A stretch of DNA of 64,000 bases, from the NCBI RefSeq assembly GCF_036345175.1, contig NZ_CP107780.1, positions 10,230,001-10,294,000 of the forward strand. The letters run 5' to 3'. This DNA comes from Streptomyces sp. NBC_00576. GTDB taxonomy: Bacteria; Actinomycetota; Actinomycetes; Streptomycetales; Streptomycetaceae. Below the pieces are notes generated by a model, which saw nothing but the letters and a program-made list of their open reading frames with translations, ran no database searches and was not told the DNA's origin. How positions within the stretch are numbered: the stretch's first letter is position 1; each line of letters starts with the position of its first letter. Of the stretch, positions 17,561-25,621 are shown piece after piece. The position numbers and the translations under genes are program-made.

Positions 17561-18003
17561 CCGGGGCAGGGGACAGTCGGCTCGCGCCGTCGTGTCGGCC
17601 TTGACCTGCAGGGTGCGTCCCTTCCGTACGGCCGCCAGCCGCCGGACGGGGGGCCGAGGGCGAGGTGCGGGCACGGGCTGAGACCGGCTCGCCCTGGTCG
17701 ATCCGGCCGGCCGGCTGACGCAGCTCAGCTACGACTACGGCGGCTACGCCGTTGAACCCCGGAAGCTACCGAGGCCCTGTCAAGATCCGTCTCACCGGCC
17801 ACCGTTACACCTCTACGGCCGTGCCCGAGCAGACCAGAGTGATACCTGCCGACGGTACCGCGACGTTCCCCGTGGCGGTCCCGATGCCCTGTAAGGCTGG
17901 TGCCGCGCCTTTCTCTGCAGGGGGGAAGAATCTGTCCCCTGGATAACGAGTACCGGGGAGAGGAATTATCGTCTTTACTTTCCCCTGGACATGAGGAACT
18001 TTA
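17561..18003. other. Gap with one operator-like site
   Basis: No supportable gene. Short coding-like fragments occur (for example a frame near 17700-17760 reading DPAGRLTQLSYDYGGYAV) but match nothing recognised. The only clear element is the GGGG/CCCC site at 17918-17942. Confidence 0.4.
17918..17942. promoter_or_regulatory. Operator-like GGGG-GAATC-CCCC site
   Basis: CAGGGGGGAAGAATC then TGTCCCCTGG: imperfect dyad with CAGGGG/CCCCTG ends and a GAATC centre shared with the site at 26621. A second, looser half pair (CCGGGGAGAGGAATT and TTTCCCCTGG) follows at 17953-17987. It could serve the small open frame at 18004 or the MFS gene at 18582. Confidence 0.45.
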
Positions 18004-18345
18004 TTGTCCGAAGCAGAGCTGCGGAGATGGATACGCGGACGTGATGCACGTGCCCCATCAGAGGTCGCGTTGTCGCCACATTTCGCCTTCGGGGCGATGA
18101 CGAACGCCGGTGTTCTGTCGGGGCTCGGGCCGAAGGAGCGAGTCACAGATGACCAGAGCCGCACCTGCACCGAGAAGTGCCGTCCCCGCCTCAAACCGTG
18201 GCTGCGCCTGGCCGTCGTCGCGTCGGCGGGCGGGCTGTTGGTCATGTGCGTCAACAGTTCCTTCGGAATCTTCCTGACAGGCATGGTTCTCATCGGCGCC
18301 GCCCGCTCATCCCGCAGTCCGCCCGCGCCCTGCAGAGCGAACTGA
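18004..18345 (+). CDS. Possible small membrane protein (hypothetical)
   Basis: A TTG-started frame of 113 residues whose C-terminal third is a plausible hydrophobic hairpin (about residues 69-98: LAVVASAGGLLVMCVNSS, then FGIFLTGMVLIGAA). No homologue was recognised, the N-terminal part is low-quality and the start is a guess, so it may equally be a decayed fragment. The stretch from here to 18581 shows nothing else. Confidence 0.25.
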   Translation: MSEAELRRWIRGRDARAPSEVALSPHFAFGAMTNAGVLSGLGPKERVTDDQSRTCTEKCRPRLKPWLRLAVVASAGGLLVMCVNSSFGIFLTGMVLIGAARSSRSPPAPCRAN

Positions 18346-18581
18346 CCCGGCACTTTGCACCCACGTCCTGCCCGGCGCGCCATACCGCTACCACCTCGAC
18401 AGGTGGGGTCCGGCGGAGACCAACCACCTGGCCGCCGAGGCCGCTGACTGCCCCTGGAACAGGCCTGCAGGGCCTGCTCCGAAAGGCCGGCCGAGCGCCA
18501 CGAAAGCCTCCGCTGTCCTGTAGAAGAGATCCGCCTCACCCTGAAGATGCCGTCGACTCGCACTCACCTGGACACCCACTA

Positions 18582-19820
18582 ATGGCCACCCCGGACACCC
18601 CCACGCCGCCCACCGCGAGCGCCCCCGAAGCCGTCGACAGGAACAGAACGAGCCGCGGCCTGACTCTGCTGTTCGCGATCGCCGGCGGCACCGCGGTCGC
18701 CAACCTCTACTGGGCACAACCGCTCCTCGACTTCATCGGCCATGACCTGCACACCTCCACCGCGCTGGCAGGCTGGCTCGTGACAGTCACACAGATCGGC
18801 TACGCGGCCGGAGCACTGCTGCTGGTGCCACTCGGCGATGTCCTCGACCGGCGCCGGTTCATCCCCGGGCTGATGCTCTGCGCGGCCCTCGCCCTCATCG
18901 CCTGCGCACTCGCTCCGTCCATCGGCGCGCTCTTGGTCGCGACCACTCTCCTGGGCCTGACCACGGTCAGCGGTCAGCTGCTCACCCCGCTCGCCGGTGA
19001 CCTCGCCGACGACACCAACCGCGGGCAGGTGGTCGGGACCGTGGTCTCCGGGCTGCTCATCGGCATCCTCACCTCCCGCACCATCAGCGGACTCATCGCG
19101 GATGCAGCCGGATGGCGCGCCATCTACTTCGTCGCCGCAGCGGTCTCCGTCGCCTTCGCGTTGGTCCTCAGCCGCGCGATCCCTTCGCTCGCCCCGAAGG
19201 CTCACCTGTCCTACCCGCAGTTGCTGGTCTCGGTCTGGCAGGTGATCCGGCAGGAGCGGGCAGTGCGCTGGACCCTGTTCCTCGGTGCCACCGCCTTTGG
19301 TGTCTTCACCATGTTCTGGACTGCGCTGACCTTCCTGCTCAGCGCGCAGCCGTTCTCCTATTCGGTCTCCGTCATCGGCCTGTTCGGCCTCATCGGGCTG
19401 GCCGGGGCGCTGGCCGCCCAACGCGCGGGGCGGCTCCACGACCGGGGCCGGTCCATGCCGGCGACCGGATGGGGATGGGCCGTGATCGTGATCTCCTTCG
19501 TCGTCGCGGCCTTCGCCGACCATTCCGTAGCGGGGATCATCGTGGCCATCGTGCTGCTCGACATCGCAGTACAGGGCGTGAACATCCTCAACCAGACACG
19601 GCTGTTCGCGGTCGCGCCGCAGGCCCGAAGCCGCCTCAACACGGCCTTCGTCACCTGCAACTTCATCGGCGGCGCGGCCGGCTCCGCCGCCGCGTCCGTC
19701 CTGTGGTCCGTCGGCGGCTGGACCGCCGTCTCCCTGACCGGGGCAGGCCTCGGTTGCGTCGCGCTCCTCGTGTGGGCCCTCGGCCGCCGAGGACCGCTTC
19801 TCAACGAGCGAAGCGACTGA
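18582..19820 (+). CDS. MFS transporter (drug/metabolite efflux type)
   Basis: 412 residues with 12 hydrophobic segments; the A-like motif GDVLDRRRFIPG follows TM2 and ANLYWAQPLL marks TM1, typical of the YnfM/drug-proton-antiporter branch of MFS. The C-terminus (RLNTAFVTCNFIGG, then WSVGGWTAVSLTGA, LLVWALGRRG) is closely matched by the orphan remnant at 22255-22470. No good ribosome site precedes the ATG; the long open frame upstream of 18582 lacks transporter-like sequence. Probably exports a hydrophobic compound handled by the neighbouring redox enzymes. Confidence 0.88.
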   Translation: MATPDTPTPPTASAPEAVDRNRTSRGLTLLFAIAGGTAVANLYWAQPLLDFIGHDLHTSTALAGWLVTVTQIGYAAGALLLVPLGDVLDRRRFIPGLMLCAALALIACALAPSIGALLVATTLLGLTTVSGQLLTPLAGDLADDTNRGQVVGTVVSGLLIGILTSRTISGLIADAAGWRAIYFVAAAVSVAFALVLSRAIPSLAPKAHLSYPQLLVSVWQVIRQERAVRWTLFLGATAFGVFTMFWTALTFLLSAQPFSYSVSVIGLFGLIGLAGALAAQRAGRLHDRGRSMPATGWGWAVIVISFVVAAFADHSVAGIIVAIVLLDIAVQGVNILNQTRLFAVAPQARSRLNTAFVTCNFIGGAAGSAAASVLWSVGGWTAVSLTGAGLGCVALLVWALGRRGPLLNERSD

Positions 19821-19957
19821 ATCGAGGACCTGTCCTGTTCCCGGACGACCCTCTCGACCGGCTCATCGGGACCGTCGACGCACGGCTCGCCGAGTTGCGG
19901 GCGGCCGGCTTCGAACATCAGGATTTTTCCGCTGCTCTAGTTTGGAGCGTTTTGGGC

Positions 19958-20920
19958 ATGACCACTGCACAGCACAAGATCGGCTCCGGTTTCGACGCCA
20001 CAAGCACCGCCGACGACGTCCTCCAGGGCATCGACCTGAGCGGGAAGCTCGCGATCGTCACCGGTGGCTACTCGGGCATCGGCCTGGAGACCACCCGTGC
20101 GCTCACCCGGGCCGGCGCCCGCGTCGTCGTCCCTGCGCGTCGGCCGGTGGATGCGCGGGAGGCATTGGACGGGGTTCCCGGCGTCGAGGTGGACGAGCTG
20201 GACCTCGGTGACCTGGAAAGCGTGCGCGGCTTCGTCGAGCGGTTTCTCGCTTCCGGCAGGGCCGTCGATGTCGTCATCGACAGCGCCGGGATCATGGCAT
20301 GTCCCGAAACGAGGGTCGGGCCCGGCTGGGAGGCGCAGTTCGCGATCAACCACCTCGGCCACTTCGCCCTCGTCAACGGTCTGTGGCCGGCTCTCGAAAC
20401 CGGCGGCGCACGTGTCGTCTCCGTGTCCTCCGGCGGTCACCACATGTCCGGCATCCGCTGGGACGACATCCATGGGAAGCACGGCTACGACAAGTGGCAG
20501 GCGTACGGGCAGGCCAAGACCGCGAACGCGCTCTTCGCCGTGCACCTCGACAGGCTCGCCAGGGACTCCGGCGTCCGCGCCTTCGCCCTCCATCCCGGCG
20601 TCATCATCACGCCGCTCCTGCGGCACGTGGCTGAAGAGGAGAAGGTGGAGTTCGGCTGGTTCGACGAGGACGGCAACCTGCGGAACCCCGGGTTCTTCAA
20701 GAACCCGCAGCAGGGCGCGGCCACGCAGGTCTGGGCGGCGACGTCACCCCAGCTCGTCGGCCTGGGCGGCCTCTACCTCGAGGACTGCGATGTCGCCGAG
20801 CCCGCTCCCGCGGACGGTGAGATGCGCGGTGTGAAGGACTGGGCGATCGACCCCGAACAGGCAGTGCGCCTTTGGGAGTTGTCGGCGCAACTGACGGGGG
20901 TGAACGCGTTCACCGCGTAG
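19958..20920 (+). CDS. Short-chain dehydrogenase/reductase
   Basis: 320 residues. Rossmann motif TGGYSGIG (about residue 36), NHLGH, catalytic Ser in VSVSSGGHH, and YGQAK carrying the catalytic Tyr and Lys, followed by the extended C-terminus typical of retinol-dehydrogenase/protochlorophyllide-reductase-like SDRs. NAD(P)H-dependent; substrate unknown. ATG 19958 has GGAG about 11 nt upstream. The frame stays open upstream (LFPDDPLDRLIGTVDARLA...), perhaps a relic. The gene ends at a strong terminator. Confidence 0.9.
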   Translation: MTTAQHKIGSGFDATSTADDVLQGIDLSGKLAIVTGGYSGIGLETTRALTRAGARVVVPARRPVDAREALDGVPGVEVDELDLGDLESVRGFVERFLASGRAVDVVIDSAGIMACPETRVGPGWEAQFAINHLGHFALVNGLWPALETGGARVVSVSSGGHHMSGIRWDDIHGKHGYDKWQAYGQAKTANALFAVHLDRLARDSGVRAFALHPGVIITPLLRHVAEEEKVEFGWFDEDGNLRNPGFFKNPQQGAATQVWAATSPQLVGLGGLYLEDCDVAEPAPADGEMRGVKDWAIDPEQAVRLWELSAQLTGVNAFTA

Positions 20921-20925
20921 CGTGT

Positions 20926-20964
20926 GTCAGGAGCGGGGCCCCCCGGACGCTCCCCGCTCCTGAC
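20926..20964 (+). terminator. Strong terminator behind the SDR gene
   Basis: Perfect 13-bp arms GTCAGGAGCGGGG and CCCCGCTCCTGAC around a 13-nt loop, starting 5 nt after the stop codon. No U-tract, as is common in Streptomyces. Confidence 0.8.
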
Positions 20965-20996
20965 TCCCCGACATTGGGTGAGCAGCGCCGGCCCGC

Positions 20997-21143
20997 ATGA
21001 TCGTGGCCACCGGCGCCATGGGCGGCGCCGGTACCAGTGTGGTGCGGCTCCTCGCGAAGGATCCGGCTGGTGGTCCGGCTCTGACCGATTCGGCGCGATT
21101 GCGGCCGGACGTCGTTCGACGTCCGGCCGCAACAGTGAGGTGA
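20997..21143 (+). pseudogene. N-terminal fragment of an NmrA/NAD(P)-binding protein
   Basis: 48 codons opening MIVATGAMGGAGTSVVRLLA, the dinucleotide-binding start of NmrA-like atypical SDRs (usual form MIVVTGATGNVG), then unrelated sequence to a stop at 21143. The family is about 280 residues, so this is a truncated relic. Confidence 0.5.
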
Positions 21144-21183
21144 CGCTGAGGGCCGCCGCCCCTGTGCCCGTACTTGACTCCGT

Positions 21184-22116
21184 TCAGAACGTCAGGACCA
21201 GTCGGCCCCGCACGCCGCCCGCGGCGAGGAGCCGGTGCGCCTCGGCGGCCTGTTCCGCCGGGAACGACTTGGCGACCCGGAGTGTGATGAGGTCGTCCTC
21301 CACCTGCTGCCGGAGCCGGTCGAGCTTGGTGCGCTCCCGGGCGTATCGGAACACGACGATCGGCTCGTAGGCGATGTCTCGTTCGCCGGGGCCGTCGTAG
21401 CCGCGCAGGGTCACCACCCGGCCGCCGTCGCGGACCGCCCGAGCGGTGAGAGCGCCGAGCGACGCGCCGTCGAGCAGTCCGTCGACGCCCTCCGGGATCT
21501 CTGCGCGTACTCGGTCCGGGTACTCGGCGCCGCGGCGGAGTACGACGTCGGCACCGAGTTCCTTGATCAGGGCCTCGTCCTGTTCCGAGGCGTCGGCCAC
21601 CACCCGCAGCCCGTCCGCCTTGGCCAGCTGAACGGCGTAGCCGCCGACCGCGCCGGCCGCTCCGGTGATCGCGACGGTCTGTCCAGGCTCCAGGCCGAGC
21701 GTGTCCAGGGCCAGGCGCGCGGTCAGGCCGTTCATCGGCAGCGACGCGGCCTGTACGTCGCTCGCGCCGTGGGGAGCGCGGACGACCGACTCCGCCGGGA
21801 CCACGACCTGCTCGGCGTACGCACCGCGGGAGCCGTCGGCGAGCACGATCGCCATCACGCGGTCGCCGACGCTCAGATCCGTGTCCGTACCCGCGCCTAT
21901 CTGGTCCACGACCCCCGATGCTTCCATGCCGGGAACGAACGGCGGTTGGGCGTCCGGCGACCGGGCGGGTCCGCTGCGCTGGAGGGCGTCGATCGCGTTG
22001 ACGGTCGCGGCGTGCACACGGATGCGCACTTCGCCCGGCCCGGCATCGGGGGCAGGCAGCTCAAGAACCTGAAGTACGTCCGGCCCACCGAATTCCGTGA
22101 AACCTACAGCCTTCAT
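21184..22116 (-). CDS. NADP-dependent quinone oxidoreductase (zinc-independent MDR)
   Basis: 310 residues: MKAVGFTEFGGPDVLQ start, GroES-like domain without zinc cysteines, VAITGAAGAVGGYAVQLAK nucleotide-binding motif, and a RGRLVLTF-type end. Matches the bacterial QOR/zeta-crystallin group, which reduces quinones or alpha,beta-unsaturated carbonyls with NADPH. ATG 22116 has GAGGTG 6 nt upstream; the longer frame to 22392 runs into an MFS remnant. Operator-like GGGG/CCCC elements lie at about 22181-22205 and 22216-22238. Confidence 0.92.
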   Translation of the reverse strand: MKAVGFTEFGGPDVLQVLELPAPDAGPGEVRIRVHAATVNAIDALQRSGPARSPDAQPPFVPGMEASGVVDQIGAGTDTDLSVGDRVMAIVLADGSRGAYAEQVVVPAESVVRAPHGASDVQAASLPMNGLTARLALDTLGLEPGQTVAITGAAGAVGGYAVQLAKADGLRVVADASEQDEALIKELGADVVLRRGAEYPDRVRAEIPEGVDGLLDGASLGALTARAVRDGGRVVTLRGYDGPGERDIAYEPIVVFRYARERTKLDRLRQQVEDDLITLRVAKSFPAEQAAEAHRLLAAGGVRGRLVLTF

Positions 22117-22215
22117 TCGAAGCACCTCATTGCTATGCGGTCGTTGAGGTGTCCGACCTTTCCCTCTCGCGTGCGCCCGGAAAAGGGGAAGGTTTCTTGG
22201 CTGGGATGCGGCGAT

Positions 22216-22238
22216 AGGGGGGACGAGTCCTTCCCCCC
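22216..22238. promoter_or_regulatory. Operator-like site upstream of the quinone oxidoreductase
   Basis: AGGGGGG-ACGAGTCCTT-CCCCCC, an interrupted dyad 100 bp before ATG 22116; a weaker half-like element (AAAAGGGGAAGGTTTC) lies at 22181. Related to the sites near the MmyB-like regulators, but without the fixed spacing to TGCGANNCT. Confidence 0.45.
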
Positions 22239-22254
22239 ATGACACTGGTGCCGG

Positions 22255-22470
22255 CGGAAGACGCGATGCTCCTCGCGGTCGCGCTCTGGCCATAACGAAC
22301 GGGCTCGGCGTCCGAGCGCCCAGACGACGAGGACGAAGCAGCTGAGGGCCATGCCGACGATGGTCACGACCGTCCAGCCGCCCGTCGCCCACATTGCCCT
22401 CGCGGCGGCCGAGCCGATCGCGCGGCCGAGGAAGTCGCTTGCCGCAAAGGCCGTATTCTCCGCTGGACGG
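22255..22470 (-). pseudogene. C-terminal remnant of an MFS transporter
   Basis: On the minus strand the frame reads NTAFAASDFLGRAIGSAAAR, MWATGGWTVVTIVGMALS and LVVWALGRRA, aligning with the last two membrane helices of the transporter at 18582-19820 (NTAFVTCNFIGG, LLVWALGRRG). Nothing upstream encodes the other ten helices, so this is a leftover of a deleted paralogue. Confidence 0.65.
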
Positions 22471-22512
22471 GGCTCCGTACGGGAGGCAGGCCGGTGAGAT
22501 GCTCTCTTTTGC

Positions 22513-22530
22513 CAGGGAATTGCTCCCCTG
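22513..22530. promoter_or_regulatory. Orphan CAGGG/CCCTG site
   Basis: CAGGG-AATTGCTC-CCCTG, a perfect 5-bp-arm dyad related to the other operator-like sites, now stranded between the 3' end of regulator 3 and the MFS remnant. Confidence 0.35.
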
Positions 22531-22551
22531 CGGACGTAAGTGTGAGAGGGC

Positions 22552-23421
22552 TCAGGTGGCGGTGTCGGACGTCGTCGGCTTCTGGTCCGCGGCCCAGGAG
22601 GCCAGGAGGCGCAGTCCGTCGTGGGACGGGGTGCCGGGTTCGGCGTTCCACACGATGATGTGCTGGTCGGGGTCCGTGCCGCAGGTGAGCGTGTTCCAGT
22701 CGAGTGTCAACTCGCCCACCACCGGGTGATGAAGCTTCTTGACGCCCTTGCCCCGCATCGCGACATTATGCGCGGTCCACCACTGCCGGAACTGTGCGTC
22801 ACGGGCGGAGAGCTCCTCGACCAGAGCGGTGAGGCGCTTGTCGTCGGGGTAGCGCGCGCTCTCCATGCGCAGCTGGGCGATGGCCAGCCGGGTGACCTCT
22901 TCCCAGTCGGCGTACAGCTCGCGCATCCAGGGTTCGGTGAACAGCAGTCGGACGAACACGCGCTCCTGCTCCGGGTAGCGCCCGAAATCGGTCCACAGGG
23001 CGGCGGCGAGCTTGTTCCAGCCCAGGATGTCGGTGCGCCGGCCGATGACGAAGGCAGGGGAGGCGGTGAGATCGTCCAGCATGCGCTGCAACTGCGTATC
23101 CACCTGCTGGCGAGCACCTGACGCGGAGGGGCGCACCCTCTCTTTTGCCGCGAGGTCGAAGAGGTAGGTGCGCTGATCGTCGTTCAGGCGGAGCGTCTTG
23201 GCGATTTCGTCGAGCAGGGGAGCTGATGCCTGGAGACGGCCCTGCTCGATCCGTGTGTAGTACTCGGTGCTGATCGCGGCGAGAAGGGCCACTTCCTCAC
23301 GGCGCAGACCGCTTACACGCCGTCGTTCCCCGGCGCGGAGTCCGACCTCGGAAGGACTGAGCTCGGCACGGCGGGCCTTGAGGAACTCACCCAGCTCGTT
23401 CAGATGAGGGTTGCGGTTCAT
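22552..23421 (-). CDS. MmyB-like XRE transcriptional regulator 3
   Basis: 289 residues; same domain layout as the regulators at 15716 and 16691: HTH (RRRVSGLRREEVALLAAIS, YYTRIEQGR), then ILGWNKLAAALWTDF, FTEPWMRELYADW and GVKKLHHPVVGELTLDW. ATG 23421 lacks a Shine-Dalgarno and stands 16 nt after TGCGAGGCT, exactly as TGCGACACT does in the other two, so a leaderless autoregulated transcript is likely. It is flanked by the quinone oxidoreductase and the DJ-1/flavodoxin operon, its probable targets. Confidence 0.92.
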   Translation of the reverse strand: MNRNPHLNELGEFLKARRAELSPSEVGLRAGERRRVSGLRREEVALLAAISTEYYTRIEQGRLQASAPLLDEIAKTLRLNDDQRTYLFDLAAKERVRPSASGARQQVDTQLQRMLDDLTASPAFVIGRRTDILGWNKLAAALWTDFGRYPEQERVFVRLLFTEPWMRELYADWEEVTRLAIAQLRMESARYPDDKRLTALVEELSARDAQFRQWWTAHNVAMRGKGVKKLHHPVVGELTLDWNTLTCGTDPDQHIIVWNAEPGTPSHDGLRLLASWAADQKPTTSDTAT

Positions 23422-23454
23422 GATTTGCAGCCTCGCACAAAAGCCTGGCGCTGT

Positions 23455-23474
23455 AAGGGGGAGAGATCCTATCT
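23455..23474. promoter_or_regulatory. Operator-like site before MmyB-like regulator 3
   Basis: Minus strand AGATAGGATC then TCTCCCCCTT: GATC-N4-CCCC as in the site at 15659. From CCCC there are 19 nt to TGCGAGGCT (23437) and 16 nt more to ATG 23421. Confidence 0.55.
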
Positions 23475-23604
23475 ATGTTGGGCTTTACCCATATATGAGA
23501 ATGGTATCGACTTCGACCTGTACGGCAAAAGACAGAAAGGGACTCGGCGGCCCGGGGAGTGCATACCGGGCCGCCGAGTGAGCACACGAAGCTGTGGAGT
23601 CAGC

Positions 23605-24300
23605 TCACAGTGCTTTGAGCAGTTCCTGGGCCAGGGGTACCGCCGAGCCCGGGTTCTGGCCCGTGTACAGGGTGCGGTCGGTCTCGACGTGCGGGGCGAA
23701 CGGCTCGGTCTCGCGGTAGTCCGCGCCGAGCTCGTTGACGAGGCGGTCCTGCAGCAGCCACTTCGCGCGGTCCGCGAGACCGTTCAGCTTCTCCTCGGCG
23801 TTGGAGAGGCCGGTCATCCGGTAGCCGGCGAACGGGGAGGTCCCGTCCGGGCCGATGGTGGCCAGCAGTGCTGCGGGTCCGTGGCAGACCAGGGACACCG
23901 GCTTGCCCGAGGCGAGCCACTCGATGAGCAGCTTGCCGGAGGCGGCGTCGTCGGGCAGGTCTTCCATCGGGCCCCAGCCGCCGGGGTAGAACACGGCCAC
24001 GTAGTCGTCGATGTCGACGTCTTCGATGCGCATCGGGTGCGCCAGCTCGGTCGCCTCGCGCAGGGCGGTGCGCATGCGCTGCGCGCCGTCCTCGCCGCCG
24101 TTGAAGTCCGGGGTGAGGCTGAGGGCATCCGCCGTGGGCGGCACTCCGCCGGGTGTAGCCGCCGCGATCTCGAATCCGGCCTCCTTGAAAACCTGGTAGG
24201 GGCCGATTGCTTCCTCGGCCCAGAAGCCGGCCGGCTGTTGGGTTCCGTCAGCCAGCGTCCAGTGGTCGGATGCGGTGATCACGAAAAGGATCTTCGCCAT
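23605..24300 (-). CDS. DJ-1/PfpI-family (class I glutamine amidotransferase-like) protein
   Basis: 231 residues. Nucleophile elbow with Cys139-His140 (LVCHGPAAL) and an upstream conserved Glu30 (WAEEA), as in the Hsp31-like branch. This branch includes glyoxalase III/deglycase-type and chaperone activities, so a methylglyoxal or electrophile-repair role is reasonable. ATG 24300 has GGGAGA about 10 nt upstream. Third gene of a left-facing operon with the flavodoxin-like (25378) and NTF2-like (24718) genes; gap 25 nt. Confidence 0.9.
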   Translation of the reverse strand: MAKILFVITASDHWTLADGTQQPAGFWAEEAIGPYQVFKEAGFEIAAATPGGVPPTADALSLTPDFNGGEDGAQRMRTALREATELAHPMRIEDVDIDDYVAVFYPGGWGPMEDLPDDAASGKLLIEWLASGKPVSLVCHGPAALLATIGPDGTSPFAGYRMTGLSNAEEKLNGLADRAKWLLQDRLVNELGADYRETEPFAPHVETDRTLYTGQNPGSAVPLAQELLKAL

Positions 24301-24325
24301 GGTTACAGATCTCCCGGTGACGGTC

Positions 24326-24718
24326 TCAGCCCTTGAGGGCTTCTTGGAGGATGTGGCTGTCGGCGGCCTGCTGCATCCGTACGGCCTTGCCGTCCTGGAC
24401 GGTCCACAGGTGGATGAACCGGACGTCGGCCTTGTTCCCGGTCTTCGTCTCGGCGTGGTAGTGCCCGAACACGAAGACATGCCCTTCGTCGTCGGCGTAG
24501 AACTCCTCGGGCACCGCGCCGAAGGACTCGTAGTTCGGCATCGTCCTGCCGAAGAAGTCCTTCGCCGCGCTGGCCCAGCCGTGGTAGACGCCGCTGTTCG
24601 GGAAGCCCGGGGTGATGTCCCAGACGAGGTCCGGCGCCATGACCTCATCGGTCACTTCCGGGGCCATCCCGGATTCGTACAGACGGCGGATGAGGGCGAG
24701 GTTCGGGGAGTCGGACAT
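24326..24718 (-). CDS. SnoaL/NTF2-like protein (ester-cyclase type)
   Basis: 130 residues, cone-shaped alpha+beta barrel pattern: NLALIRRLYESG, then APDLVWDITPGFPNSG, FVFGHYHAETK and VRFIHLWTVQDGK. Members act as small isomerases, cyclases or ligand binders; no function can be assigned. Middle gene of the flavodoxin-NTF2-DJ-1 operon. Confidence 0.88.
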   Translation of the reverse strand: MSDSPNLALIRRLYESGMAPEVTDEVMAPDLVWDITPGFPNSGVYHGWASAAKDFFGRTMPNYESFGAVPEEFYADDEGHVFVFGHYHAETKTGNKADVRFIHLWTVQDGKAVRMQQAADSHILQEALKG

Positions 24719-24778
24719 GCGTTACTCCTTGCGGGGGGTGGGGGTGGTGGATCGGGAACGAGAGAAAAGGCCTGGTGA

Positions 24779-25378
24779 TCAGACGGCGAGGGCGGCCCGC
24801 CCGGCCCGGAATACCGCGGCCTGGTGTGCGACGCGTGCACCGAGGTGCTCCGCGGTGGCGATGTCCGACCTGTGGACCGCTTCAGGTCCGGCATCGGTGG
24901 GGCTCTGGGCGCCGGCACCCAGGAAGAAGCCCAACCGGTTGATGTCGTCCTCGCTGCCCTTGGTGGAGTCCCAGCCCGGCATCAGACCCAGGCTGATCCA
25001 GTGCATGCCGTGCTGGGCGGCCAAGGTGGCGAAGTAGCCCAGGGTGGAAGACTTGTCGCCGCTCTTGGCACCGGAGTTGGTGAAGCCCGCGGCGAGCTTG
25101 TCCACCCAGACATGGGAGAACCAGCGTCGACTGCTGGCCTCGGCGAACGCGTGGAAGGCCGCGGAGGCGGTACCCATGTACGTGGCGGCACCGAAGATGA
25201 TCGCGTCAGCGGCGTCCAACTGCGCCCACTGCTCTTCGGTGATGGTGTCCACGGAGATCAAGACCACCTCGGCGCCGGCTCCCGCCGCGCCACGCGCCAC
25301 GGCCTCGGCGACGACGGCCGTGTGGCCGTAGCCCGAATGAAACGCAATGGCGATCGTGGTGCGGCCGGAGGGGGACAT
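24779..25378 (-). CDS. Flavodoxin-fold NAD(P)H:quinone oxidoreductase (WrbA-like)
   Basis: 199 residues. FMN phosphate loop AFHSGYGHTAVVAEA near the N-terminus, GAATYMGTASAAFHAF and a long loop ending STLGYFATLAAQHGMHW, as in WrbA/flavodoxin-like reductases. Two-electron quinone reduction avoiding semiquinones is the family role. First gene of the three-gene operon; the palindrome at 25447-25469 overlaps its predicted -35 region. Confidence 0.9.
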   Translation of the reverse strand: MSPSGRTTIAIAFHSGYGHTAVVAEAVARGAAGAGAEVVLISVDTITEEQWAQLDAADAIIFGAATYMGTASAAFHAFAEASSRRWFSHVWVDKLAAGFTNSGAKSGDKSSTLGYFATLAAQHGMHWISLGLMPGWDSTKGSEDDINRLGFFLGAGAQSPTDAGPEAVHRSDIATAEHLGARVAHQAAVFRAGRAALAV

Positions 25379-25446
25379 GGTGATCGGGCTCCTCGAAAGT
25401 CACTGTGCGGTGTGTGATCGAGCATCGCATTGGAAGAGCACGCTGT

Positions 25447-25469
25447 GAGGGGTAAGAAAATTTCCCCTC
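25447..25469. promoter_or_regulatory. Operator-like palindrome before the flavodoxin operon
   Basis: GAGGGG-TAAGAAAATTT-CCCCTC with perfect 6-bp outer arms. In the direction of the operon CCCC is followed by 19 nt and TGCGATGCT (25429), the same geometry as at the three MmyB-like regulator promoters; even ACAGCG after the C-run is shared with regulator 3. Confidence 0.65.
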
Positions 25470-25621
25470 CCTATCGCTCTCCCGGTATGCGAATCCGGTC
25501 CGACGGCCGGACCCTGCAGAGTGGCCCGTCCCGCGCCGGCGTGGTACGGCAGCTGCAGTTCACGTTCGCCGCTCGTCCGAGACCGGTGTCTGCGCATACT
25601 CAGCTGAGGCGTTGTGGACCA

